Of a stretch of 64,000 nt of DNA, positions 12,089 through 20,195 are shown piece by piece. The stretch is from Amoeboaphelidium occidentale. Its lineage: Eukaryota > Aphelidiomycota > Aphelidea. A program made the position numbers and the translations under genes. The DNA lies in assembly GCA_023515795.1 (NCBI GenBank), contig JALGPX010000007.1, positions 158,414 through 222,413 on the forward strand. The letters are read 5' to 3'. The notes beneath the pieces are model-generated. The model made no database searches, had not been told where the DNA came from, and saw only the letters and a program-made list of their open reading frames with translations. Numbering within the stretch: position 1 is the first letter of the stretch; each line of letters starts with the position of its first letter.

Positions 12089-12268
12089 GCATACATGTTT
12101 GATCCAGCAGTTTCAATGGAAGGAGATTTTGAATTCAAGGATTTTGATACAGGAGAAATGTTTCTTGTTGATATTCCAAAGTTTATGTTGCCTCAAGCTA
12201 AAGTGTTTACTGATGAGAAGTATCCATATCATCCAGCACAGCCAGAATTCCAATGGGAGTACAAATAA
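10002..12268 (+). CDS. FBXO3-like F-box protein (F-box, SUKH/SMI1, ApaG), split by an assembly duplication
   Basis: Predicted substrate adaptor of an SCF ubiquitin ligase. From the ATG at 10002: an F-box (LPTELLLSIFSRLD, about residues 3-45), a SUKH/SMI1-KNR4-like middle region (GLFGTYTCYNQL about 180, then FLCNYVDAL), and a C-terminal ApaG/DUF525 domain (WTYRIQIELVP ... RHWLV). This order is diagnostic for FBXO3. As assembled, the frame breaks just after a lone N at 11509 and stops at 11540. Removing the repeated block 10932-11509 joins 10002-10931 to 11510-12268 (1689 bases, 562 residues) in perfect frame, so the gene is probably intact in the organism. Asn, Gln, Thr and Asp-Tyr microsatellite tracts interrupt the domains. 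The ATG was chosen over an upstream in-frame TTG at 9891. Confidence 0.85.
10932..12088 (+). repeat. False tandem duplication across an assembly N (11509)
   Basis: Bases 10932-11508 are repeated almost exactly from 11510, with a single N between. The copies differ mainly in microsatellite length (AAT, GTG and CAA runs). The break falls inside the CAA run, where copy 1 stops short. This is the pattern expected when two overlapping contig ends or alleles are abutted instead of merged. Confidence 0.85.
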
Positions 12269-12469
12269 AAAGAAAAAAAACGAGAAAAGAAGGAAATAAA
12301 AGGTGTTTTCAAATTTTGTAAAGGTTCTGACTTTCATACTTGGTCTATTACGAAGCATGTGATTGATGTTACTGTTACATTGATTGTAACATTAGCACGT
12401 TTTTTTTGGTTTCATTTTCATTTTCTAGTATTCATTTCCTTATTTTGGAATATACTTTATAGATAAGAT

Positions 12470-13090
12470 ATGATTATTATTAAGAGTTCTGTCTTGTGTT
12501 TGAGTATGATCATCATTGTGCTACTGATGGGACAAGCATTCACGCGTCCAGTACCGGTAGCATCTGTTACATTAGCAGGATCATCAGTAAGACCTTCTGC
12601 TGTTTCCTCCCGTTCTTCAAGTTATGCCATGCCCAAGCATGCTGCTGCTTACTACACACCAAAGACACATAATCGTGTTTCAAATTGGTTGGATACATCG
12701 CCAGATATTGCTGTTCCATTCTACTTAGCAAATTCACGTGATTACAAACAGTTTCAGGCTCAAAGAATGCAAGTTTTGAATACAATGAAGCACTTTAATT
12801 CCAAAGTTGGTCCCAAACATGTGGAAGGATTTCTACGACCAGGATCAATGCACTCTTATGATCCTTCAAGATCAGGATACTCTTCTGTTGCTAGTAGTAG
12901 TAGTAGTGGTAGTAGTAGCAGTGCTGCAGGCCGAGCAGCCGAAAAATACGCAGGTTTGGCTTTGGTTACTGGTTTAGCTGCTGCTGGTGTCGGTGCTGGA
13001 GTTGGAATTGGTGTTGCTGTTGGTAATGCTCTTTCACAGAATTCTGCGCCACCACCAAGATCTGTGACTCAAACCGCGCCAAAAATATAA
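12470..13090 (+). CDS. Small secreted or membrane protein, unknown
   Basis: I do not recognise a family. The 206-residue product starts with a strongly hydrophobic stretch (residues 8-22, MIIIVLLMGQAFT) consistent with a signal peptide cleaved near residue 25. The middle is rich in Ser, Pro and Tyr with one short poly-Ser run (coded by AGT/AGC repeats near 12890-12920). Near the C-terminus a Gly/Ala/Val segment (ALVTGLAAAGVGAGVGIGVAVG, about 163-185) could be a membrane span or a GxxxG-rich helix. There are no cysteines beyond one in the signal. ATG at 12470, stop TAA. It is convergent with MYG1, 54 bases away. Lineage-specific gene is the most likely reading. Confidence 0.65.
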   Translation: MIIIKSSVLCLSMIIIVLLMGQAFTRPVPVASVTLAGSSVRPSAVSSRSSSYAMPKHAAAYYTPKTHNRVSNWLDTSPDIAVPFYLANSRDYKQFQAQRMQVLNTMKHFNSKVGPKHVEGFLRPGSMHSYDPSRSGYSSVASSSSSGSSSSAAGRAAEKYAGLALVTGLAAAGVGAGVGIGVAVGNALSQNSAPPPRSVTQTAPKI

Positions 13091-13144
13091 TAAAAAGGTC
13101 GCAAAACAGGACAATTATTGCTACTTTTATTTTCTTAACTTATT

Positions 13145-14155
13145 TTAATGTTTCAGGGAAGCAAGAGCCATGTTCAAAGCACCCTCCTTGGTCTTGTTTC
13201 CTCCAATGAAACCAGAAGCATGAACAAAAATGCTTCCTGGAATACCAATCTTCTCAGAGAGTAACTCATCACGGACACCACGCCATGGTTCGGGTAGAGG
13301 CTTCCTGCTTTCGAAAGAACCATGGTCAACTGGAACTGCTTGAACACGCCATGAACCTCCGGAATCCGGGTAAATTGCATAGAAACACTTTTGGTCTTCG
13401 GGACACTTCAACTCTTCTTCCAGCTCAAGTAAATACTCTTTCCATGGACAGAACTGCTCAAGTAAAATGATTCTTCCAGAACCTTCAACAGAAAATCTGT
13501 TTTCGTAAGCCTTCTTAACAATTTGTCTCCCAACGTAGAGCGATTTAGACATGAAAAGGACACGATCATCGAATTCCTTACCACAAATCTCCACAGCCTT
13601 CTTAAAGCGTTCCATGTATCCAGACTCATCAACAGTTTCATTCCACCATGGATTCAATCTTGAGACTCTGGATGCGATACCAGTATTATCCCTGTATTTT
13701 GGCTTGATATCCTTTGGATAACGATTAACACCATTATCATTACCATCGAAGCCCTCTATTAAATCTTCATATAGTTTCTTATACATCCAATTAACAAGTT
13801 CTGCGTTGCCTTGGTTGTCTTCAACGCCAGCCACATTGCAAATTGCTTCTCTGCCAAAGTGACGGTAAACTAAGCCAGCGGAAGATAAGCGCGTCTCATA
13901 CTTTGTGTCTCCGATAGTCATTGTATCCTGGAACTCACGCTGGTGATGGTCGTAACGGTTGGTGGAAGGATCGTAAACACCGCCAACATCGACGACAACA
14001 TCACAAGTCGCTAACACGACAGGATCTCTGCTTCTTACGATTTCAGATCCTTTGAATTTAGCAGTCTGCAGAAGCATATGACACGCTAAGCTCTCATCAG
14101 CATGGAATGACCCGCTATGTGTTCCAATTTTCAGAGTCATTCTTGTCTTCTTCAT
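13145..14155 (-). CDS. MYG1: MYG1 family exonuclease (DHH superfamily)
   Basis: MYG1 is a conserved 3'-5' RNA exonuclease found in nucleus and mitochondria that links rRNA and mitochondrial mRNA processing. The 336-residue protein opens with the family signature THSGSFHADE (about 12-21). It then shows the DHH-type metal motif DVGGVYDP (56-63) and YDHHQREF (68-75), the N-terminal half characteristic of DHH phosphoesterases. The C-terminal domain carries FVHASGFIGG near the end, also characteristic. Length fits the family. I start at ATG 14155; the open frame reaches 14167 only with a TTG. No long presequence is evident. A hAT transposon begins about 155 bases upstream of the start, so the promoter is close to, but not cut by, the insertion. 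Confidence 0.93.
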   Translation of the reverse strand: MKKTRMTLKIGTHSGSFHADESLACHMLLQTAKFKGSEIVRSRDPVVLATCDVVVDVGGVYDPSTNRYDHHQREFQDTMTIGDTKYETRLSSAGLVYRHFGREAICNVAGVEDNQGNAELVNWMYKKLYEDLIEGFDGNDNGVNRYPKDIKPKYRDNTGIASRVSRLNPWWNETVDESGYMERFKKAVEICGKEFDDRVLFMSKSLYVGRQIVKKAYENRFSVEGSGRIILLEQFCPWKEYLLELEEELKCPEDQKCFYAIYPDSGGSWRVQAVPVDHGSFESRKPLPEPWRGVRDELLSEKIGIPGSIFVHASGFIGGNKTKEGALNMALASLKH

Positions 14156-14303
14156 CAACTGTCGCAAAATGGTGTGATACTGCAGAAAAATATTGGAATG
14201 AGATGTCTAGAGTGGGCTTCTATAGCTTTAGTTTCAGTTAAAGCGATTTTTGTTTTATTTCACTTTGGTAAGACCGGTTCAGTTTCATGGTGAAGTGCTG
14301 TTT

Positions 14304-14311
14304 GTTACAGT
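14304..14311 (+). repeat. Left 8-base target site duplication of the hAT element
   Basis: GTTACAGT directly abuts the left terminus and is repeated exactly at 16938-16945. Eight bases is the standard hAT duplication. Confidence 0.9.
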
Positions 14312-14576
14312 TAGTGTACTGCCATAGGTGGGTACCTGAATTTACTACCCGGGTAGAACCCGGGTAGTACCCGGTTTAGCACCCGAGTAGTGATTATAAT
14401 CGTCTAATTCATATGAGACTACAGCATATCAAGAAGAGCTGGTAACGAGATGACCTTTTATGTGAAAACAACAGCATCAAACAACAATCTGTCTTTTACT
14501 GCAGGATTCCTGCTACATACTCATGATTACCGTATAGAATTAAGCTATTGGTTTATCTGTTGAGTTTATTACAGAA

Positions 14577-16819
14577 TTATTCTTCATAAGCATCAACCCC
14601 GTCATCAACTTCGTCATCGATTACAATAACATCGGAATCCTCTTCAACCTCGAGTCCGAATTCATCAGTGACATAATCTCTTTGATCTTTGGTGTCCAAC
14701 AAAGCCGAATTGATGTAAATATAGGTCAATTTTTCTACAGTTTCATTCTTTAACCGATTACGGCGTTTTGAGTGGATGAATGAAAAAGCTTTCCATATGC
14801 GTTCGCTGGCCGCTGAGGATGTTGGGACGTTGAACACTCTCTGTGCAATGCGAAATAAGCGAGGATACTTGTTCTTTCCATAGATGGACCAGTACTCGCG
14901 TACTGTAGCAGCGGGAAGGGTGTACTCCTGCTTCTCATCATCTCCTATGTCTGCCCAAGATGCCAAAAATCGGTTGAGTTCGTTTGTACACGCGACTTGC
15001 TCATTCAAATCACGATACATAATTTGAATGTGACTTTTTATCTGCTTGATCGTATCTACTTTGTCATTTTCATCCCATAAAATATCCTGATGGTTTGGGT
15101 CAAGTAGAACAGCAAATCCCATAGACTCGGTGTGTAAGTTGGACCATCTTTCTTTGGCTATATCAACCAAGTCTTGCCGCAAGTCAGCATTTTCAATAAA
15201 TGCTTCATCAGAATAATGGCGGATCAGTTCTTTAAACCCAACGTAGACACGAGATAAGTGGGTTGTGTCTCCCTCCAATTTACCAATTAAGTTTGAAGGA
15301 TACTCTAAAGCTTTTTGTAACTCTAAAACTTTTAACCAAAATGATTTCTCGTTAGTTATGTCCACAAAGACCTGTAGTTTGACACGAAAGTCGCTGGATG
15401 CATTCATTTTCAATTGATCCAACACTTTTTCATCATTTGCCAAAGCGTACAAAGCGGTGCGAGCATCAGCCAGACTTTCTAAGCACTTATAGTGAGTGAA
15501 CCAGCGAGTTGCAGCCGGTAAACTAAAACTCGCTCTGAATTGGTTTTGAATGCAGACCACAGGAGTTGTTTTCCACGAACAAACTTAACATAATCAACCG
15601 CATCTTCCAAAATTGCGGCAAAATATGGAATGGAAACAATATCTTTTACAAGAAGGTTCATCCAGTGATCTGCACAACCATTTGCAAAAATATGAGGCTT
15701 GCGCCTTTCAATAATATTCCAAGCGGCCTTCATCACAGATGCGTTATCAGTCACAACACTAACGCACTTTTTACTTCCAATCTCATCAATAACTCTTAAA
15801 ATCTGTTNTGCAACCGGTAAAACTAAAACTCGCTCTGATTTGGTTTTGAATGCAGACCACAGGAGTTGTTTTCCACGAACAAACTTAACATAATCAACCG
15901 CATCTTCCAAAATTGCGGCAAAATATGGAATGGAAACAATATCTTTTACAAGAAGGTTCATCCAGTGAGCTACACAACCATTTGCAAAAATATGAAGCTT
16001 GCGCCTTTCAATAATATTCCAAGCGGCCTTAATCACAGATGCGTTATCAGTCACAACACTAACGCACTTTTGACTTCCAATCTCATCAATAACTCTTAAA
16101 ATCTGTTCAGCAACTTCATCCTTATCTTGAGTTATTCCTGACGTGTCGATGCTTTTTTAGAAAAAAGGCTTCTGTCCGGGAAGTATAATAACAAAATTTA
16201 CAAGATGCTCGTTTCGGATGTTTGACCATCCATCTGTTACAATAGAGTACATCTGTGCAGAGTTCAACATGCTTTGAGCCTGTTCTTTCAAAGCCAAATA
16301 CCGCTTATTCAAGGCCGAGCCAGAAAGCACCTTTTCGCTTGGCAAATAGGCCACCAACGGAGGGTAAAGTAGCTGGAAAATATCTTTAAAAGATTCCGAA
16401 GTAACAACTCAAAATGGAATCCCAGTGCGATAAACAAAACGCGCTATCGCGTCGACAATCGCGTCTCGTAATCCGGTTGTTAGCACTATTCCATATTCAG
16501 TCACTGATCTCTGACGCTTCGACCCAACACTCTCAGCGTTCCCAGCGGTTTCAGCAGACTCAGCGACGCTTGACGCACTATGCGCAATCGATGTTGCACT
16601 AAGTCTATTTTGTGCTTACCATAAATCTAAATCGGCAGGTTCTTGGCCTATGCAATTGCCTGAGCGTTTATGGCTGCTCAACTTTTCCCTACTCCAACGC
16701 AACTCTAGACCACAAACAGCACAATCTCCGACTTTGTAGGACTTTTTTGGTGGTTTGCTTTTGTTTTTAAGATACCTCGAAATGTCCATGTCGCAAACAA
16801 ACAGAAAACAAATTTTCAT
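14577..16819 (-). pseudogene. hAT transposase (BED zinc finger, DUF659, dimerisation domain), inactivated
   Basis: Reading from ATG 16819: a BED-like zinc finger (CAVCG ... H ... C), a DUF659 region (SIVTDGWSNIRNEH; VTDNASVIKAAWNIIE), and the hAT C-terminal dimerisation domain (SSAASERIWKAFSFIHSKRRNRL) near the 3' end. The same frame is interrupted by TAA at 16618-16616, TGA at 16411-16409 and TAA at 16159-16157. In addition, one copy of the duplicated block lacks a base in a T run (near 15520), which shifts the frame before the conserved ATRWFTHYKCLESL segment. The protein cannot be made as written. Two of the three stops fit C-to-T change of a Gln or Arg codon, judged from family conservation. 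Confidence 0.85.
15510..16107 (-). repeat. False tandem duplication in the hAT gene across an assembly N (15808)
   Basis: Bases 15510-15807 and 15809-16107 are about 97-98% identical and are separated by one N. The copies differ by scattered substitutions and one base of length. As with the F-box gene, this looks like two overlapping contig ends, alleles or copies of the repeat family placed end to end. Confidence 0.8.
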
Positions 16820-16937
16820 GAAGTATTTTATGTTGTCTAGAGAGGTACTCCATGGTACTACAATTCTAGTACCCGGGTTTTACCCGGGTAGAACCCGGGT
16901 ACTAAAAGTACCCATGTAGTGGGTAGGGCGTACACTA

Positions 16938-16945
16938 GTTACAGT
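16938..16945 (+). repeat. Right 8-base target site duplication of the hAT element
   Basis: GTTACAGT, an exact copy of 14304-14311. Confidence 0.9.
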
Positions 16946-17043
16946 TTCCCAAGAGGTTTTGATTCCTGATCTAGAACAGACGTAACAAGTAAGAAAGCTA
17001 CCAACTAGTCTACTGGTAATAGAAGTAAGCATGAACGTCTTTG

Positions 17044-18066
17044 TTAATGCATATTATTAGAATTTTGATCCATCAATTCATCCCAAAAATCATCGTGCTT
17101 CTTGTACATTTCTTCTAGCTCACTTTGACTCTCTTCATATACTCTAATTGGTGCGTACTCATCTTTACCATCAACGCAACCGACAAAAAGCTTCGGCATG
17201 ATTTTCTGTTTGCTGCTGCTTTTGGATCTCGAAGGATCATCGTGTTTCGGAGGCTCGGTTCCACCACAAAATGTTTCAACTTCAGCAGATGTCGAGGAGT
17301 GCAATGTGGATGCCAACTGCACATTTTCAACGCCAACTGCAAGCTCCTGGACTATATTGTCATCCGTCGATTCCAAAATTCCTGGTCTAAGCAACAGCAA
17401 GACGATGATACCAACAAGCTGTTCATGGCATAATGCCACTTCTTTTGAACCATGCCTGGGATCAACGTCTGACCTGAACGGATATGTAAAAACCCTGTTT
17501 CGGTCTTCATTCTCAATGAAGAGCTTGAAGATATTTGGAGTAACCAGCAATAGTGGCGCATTTAAGGAATTCAATGCAGAAAATACTTGAGCCGACCTAT
17601 TATCATGGTACCAGGCATCATCATGCGGGAAAGATGCAACTGCCTTTACTTCTGTTTCAAACACTGCTTTACCGTTAGCATAAGTTGTGTAATACAAGTC
17701 TCTTCTACTGATAAGATCATACTCTGAGCAAGCCAGGTACCCTCCAGTCTTGCATCTGGTTTTGAGTAAATATTGCATATCAAACTCGGGCTCTATAGCA
17801 TAAGCAATCATTGGAGGAAGAACGCTGAACAGAATGCTAAAGGAGGCTTCATTTCGAGATCCAGGTTCCATAGCATTGCACAGTAATGACTGTAGACTGC
17901 GATCCTGCTTTGCTACCTCAACGTTCTGCCTCCAAACAGAATGATCTTGATACCCCAGAAACTCGACAACTTGTTCCAAATCGTAAAGAGGTTTCAAATA
18001 ACTGCAACAGCAGGATGCATCATGAAATAGTGAATATTTGACGCGGTAGGCTTCTTCAAAGTCCAT
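17044..18066 (-). CDS. Unknown protein with PD-(D/E)XK nuclease-like motifs
   Basis: No family recognised with certainty. The 340-residue frame contains, about residues 125-200, an Asp (SEYDLISRRDL), a following E-x-K on a predicted strand (FETEVKAVASF) and a downstream helix with Gln (SAQVFSALNS). This is the spacing of a restriction-endonuclease-like PD-(D/E)XK fold, which also occurs in Crinkler-type effectors and transposon-linked nucleases. That is a motif reading, not a proven match. The C-terminal third is Ser/Lys-rich and acidic. A second ORF (18069-18386) ends two bases upstream on the same strand, which suggests one gene broken by a frameshift. The hAT element's right flank lies about 100 bases beyond the 3' end. 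Confidence 0.55.
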   Translation of the reverse strand: MDFEEAYRVKYSLFHDASCCCSYLKPLYDLEQVVEFLGYQDHSVWRQNVEVAKQDRSLQSLLCNAMEPGSRNEASFSILFSVLPPMIAYAIEPEFDMQYLLKTRCKTGGYLACSEYDLISRRDLYYTTYANGKAVFETEVKAVASFPHDDAWYHDNRSAQVFSALNSLNAPLLLVTPNIFKLFIENEDRNRVFTYPFRSDVDPRHGSKEVALCHEQLVGIIVLLLLRPGILESTDDNIVQELAVGVENVQLASTLHSSTSAEVETFCGGTEPPKHDDPSRSKSSSKQKIMPKLFVGCVDGKDEYAPIRVYEESQSELEEMYKKHDDFWDELMDQNSNNMH

Positions 18067-18068
18067 AT

Positions 18069-18386
18069 TTAGTCCGATCCTGTTTCTGCATCTTCAGCGC
18101 TTTCGATTTTATAGTTCGCCAGAACGACCCACTGATTTTTCTCGCAAAAACTCGACTTAAGCTCGTCGAAATTATGCTTTGTCCATTCTAACTCTTCTTC
18201 TAAGGTCATCTCTTGGACTTCCTGATCAGCTTCTTGCTCCTGTTGCGCTGAAACAAAATCCGCGACTAATGCGCTTCGTTCAGAATCGGAATCACTAAAG
18301 TATCCCAAAGAGTCGTCATCCGAATACTCATAAGTTCTAACAGGAACGGTTTCGCCACTGTAGTTAAGCGTAGGAGTAATTGTCAT
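18069..18386 (-). CDS. Acidic ORF just upstream of the nuclease-like ORF, probable N-terminal part of the same gene
   Basis: This frame codes for 105 residues from a good ATG at 18386. It is Asp/Glu/Ser-rich (YEYSDDDSLGYFSDSDSE) with a coiled-coil-like Glu/Gln stretch, and has no recognised domain. It ends in TAA two bases before the ATG of the next ORF, which lies in another frame. I searched the junction for a GT-AG intron like those elsewhere in the window and found no convincing donor. A one-base indel, real or a sequencing error, would fuse the two into about 445 residues. Two separate genes two bases apart on one strand would be odd even here. Confidence 0.45.
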   Translation of the reverse strand: MTITPTLNYSGETVPVRTYEYSDDDSLGYFSDSDSERSALVADFVSAQQEQEADQEVQEMTLEEELEWTKHNFDELKSSFCEKNQWVVLANYKIESAEDAETGSD

Positions 18387-18515
18387 GCCACAAAAATTAT
18401 CCTCAGATTTGTCAGCGTTTTAGCTGCATGTCGCGATACCAAACCCTTGTTTTAATTTAATCGCTTCAAACAACCCTTATCATTATTTTAAACTGCTTTA
18501 AAACTGAACTGGAGT

Positions 18516-19757
18516 TTATTGGCCTTGCCCTTGTCCGTAGGGCCACGAGTATGCGATCTTGTTTGGCGATCTTGAGAACCAAGACAATTCAATTAGTCCG
18601 TTAGTTGCCTGTTCGGTAACATATCTCCTAACAGATGAAACATATTTAGAACCACTCGCTCTAGAAAATATCTTTTGATCCCTCATATTATCATCAAACA
18701 AATATGTTGCAACCACACCTGCCACCAGAGGAGCAGCAAATGATGTGCCTCTTTCGTTTCGTGTACTTGAGATGGACTTATCACACGGACTCGAACTTTG
18801 TGAAATCCATGCTGCGTTTATGTCCTCTCCCGGAGCGAACACGTCCACGCATCTTCCTGTATTCGAAAAGGTTGAAACATCATTTCGTTTGTTTACAGAT
18901 CCAACAGTTATGACTGAACCTTGTGAGGCAGGACTCACATCACATGCATCATCACCCTCGTTTCCTGCGGCTGCAACGACAACAACACCTTGCCTGGTCA
19001 ATGCTTCTACCGCTCTGTTGAGAGCATTACTTCTTCTCGCGCCAAACGACAGATTTACCACACTCTTTCCGAATCCCTCATTACCAATAGATGTTCTTGC
19101 TGCAATCCACTCGATAGCACGAAGTATTTCTTGTAGATCTGCTTCACCTTGAGCATTCAATGCTTTTACACTAACTATTGTTGCATTCTTTGCCACACCA
19201 AACGTTTTACCAGCTGCCAATGATGCTGTCATTGTACCATGGCCGTGATCATCAAACCCTCTACCAACATCAGCATCTGGAGGATAAAGAAGCTGCACTC
19301 TTGTATTGAAACAACTCTGATTCTGATTGAAACCATTGATAAATTCTTCATGAAACGGATCTACGCCGGTATCAACAATGTAGACTGTTACATTCGTGCC
19401 TGCATTCTCTGGATACTCAAAAATAGCATTCTGCTGTATAATCGTACTACGTGAACTTAATCGCGACAAATACCAAGGCGCATGGTCTTGTTTCGCGATG
19501 CTGGAAATTTTGATCATGATGTTCTCTTCGATGCTTAGTATTCCAGGAAGATCATGAAGCCATAAAGGCATTTGATCTGCTTGAAAACTGTATGCGTAAA
19601 ACGTTGAAGCTATCTGAAAAGGAATCATTCCAGGAAAGGTGTTTTTCAGAAATTTGATGTGATGCTTCAATGCTTCCCTATCTGAAACAGTTACAATGAA
19701 GCATTCAACCAGAGCACAATACAAGGAAAGCACCAAGAGAAACCCTTTCACTGACAT
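18516..19757 (-). CDS. Secreted subtilisin-like protease (S8A, proteinase K-like)
   Basis: Predicted secreted serine endopeptidase, 413 residues. Signal peptide residues 1-19 (GFLLVLSLYCALVEC); an I9 inhibitor propeptide about 20-85; catalytic domain with D129 (YIVDTGVDP), H173 (DDHGHGT) and S339 (ERGTSFAAP); oxyanion-hole Asn in AAAGNEGDD. Order and length match fungal proteinase K-type enzymes, with several Cys pairs. There is no PA domain, so it is distinct from the protease at 2-3013. ATG at 19757; no intron. A role in extracellular protein digestion or host attack is inferred. The divergent tRNA gene starts 170 bases from the ATG. Confidence 0.93.
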   Translation of the reverse strand: MSVKGFLLVLSLYCALVECFIVTVSDREALKHHIKFLKNTFPGMIPFQIASTFYAYSFQADQMPLWLHDLPGILSIEENIMIKISSIAKQDHAPWYLSRLSSRSTIIQQNAIFEYPENAGTNVTVYIVDTGVDPFHEEFINGFNQNQSCFNTRVQLLYPPDADVGRGFDDHGHGTMTASLAAGKTFGVAKNATIVSVKALNAQGEADLQEILRAIEWIAARTSIGNEGFGKSVVNLSFGARRSNALNRAVEALTRQGVVVVAAAGNEGDDACDVSPASQGSVITVGSVNKRNDVSTFSNTGRCVDVFAPGEDINAAWISQSSSPCDKSISSTRNERGTSFAAPLVAGVVATYLFDDNMRDQKIFSRASGSKYVSSVRRYVTEQATNGLIELSWFSRSPNKIAYSWPYGQGQGQ

Positions 19758-19927
19758 TTTTCAAATATTTCGTGTTCGAACCATTTGGACCGCACGATAA
19801 ACCTCTCGCAATCGGAATCGCTGCGATAAATTCACTTCAAACATAAACCACAACCATGTGAAACATATCCAGTTGATCAGAACCTGGTTTAATTATGGTC
19901 AAGCAAAAAATCATGTTTATGTAAATT

Positions 19928-20008
19928 GGCGACTTGACCGAGTGGTTAAGGTGTTGTGTTTAGGCCGCAATCTCGAAAGAGGCAAGAGTTCAAATCTCTT
20001 AGTCGTCA
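19928..20008 (+). tRNA. tRNA-Leu (anticodon UAG)
   Basis: An 81-base cloverleaf with a long variable arm, as in class II tRNAs. The acceptor GGCGACT pairs with AGTCGTC (one G-U), discriminator A. The anticodon stem TTGTG/CGCAA closes the loop TTTAGGC, giving anticodon TAG. The variable arm is TCTCGAAAGAGG, and the T stem AAGAG/CTCTT encloses TTCAAAT. Discriminator A and the variable arm fit Leu. No intron. Internal A and B boxes are recognisable. Confidence 0.93.
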
Positions 20009-20011
20009 AGC

Positions 20012-20016
20012 TTTTT
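20012..20016 (+). terminator. RNA polymerase III terminator of tRNA-Leu
   Basis: A run of five T begins three bases after the mature 3' end of the tRNA, the usual Pol III stop signal. Confidence 0.7.
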
Positions 20017-20195
20017 GCAAAATGGAGGATTAAATTTTTACCAGTGTGGTTGAACATTGAGACGGAGTCTTTTTGAACTTGAAAGTTCTTTTAAGAGGGA
20101 GTATCCTTTAAGACATCCAGCCTTGTTAAGCACGGCGATGATTCCAACTTTATCGTTTTTCTCAAAGAAACTCTGCAATCAGAATCCCGTAGCGA

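Larger units (their letters stand above)
14312..16937 (-). mobile_element. hAT-superfamily DNA transposon, decayed
   Basis: The element begins TAGTGTAC and ends with its reverse complement GTACACTA, matching the hAT tip consensus (YAGNG). Both sides share imperfect inverted ends with GGGTAC and multiple ACCCGGGTA boxes (about 14346-14392 and 16871-16904), probably transposase-binding sites. It is flanked by perfect GTTACAGT duplications. Its 2626 bases include about 0.3 kb of spurious duplication around the N at 15808, so the true element is about 2.3 kb. The internal gene on the minus strand is a hAT transposase with premature stops. The intact target duplications suggest a fairly recent insertion, or at least one that has never excised. 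Confidence 0.92.

Noticed and set aside
20098-20110. GGAGTATCCTTTA shared with 25709-25721
   Set aside because: A 12-13 base match at two intergenic sites; too short to treat as a repeat or regulatory element without a genome-wide count.
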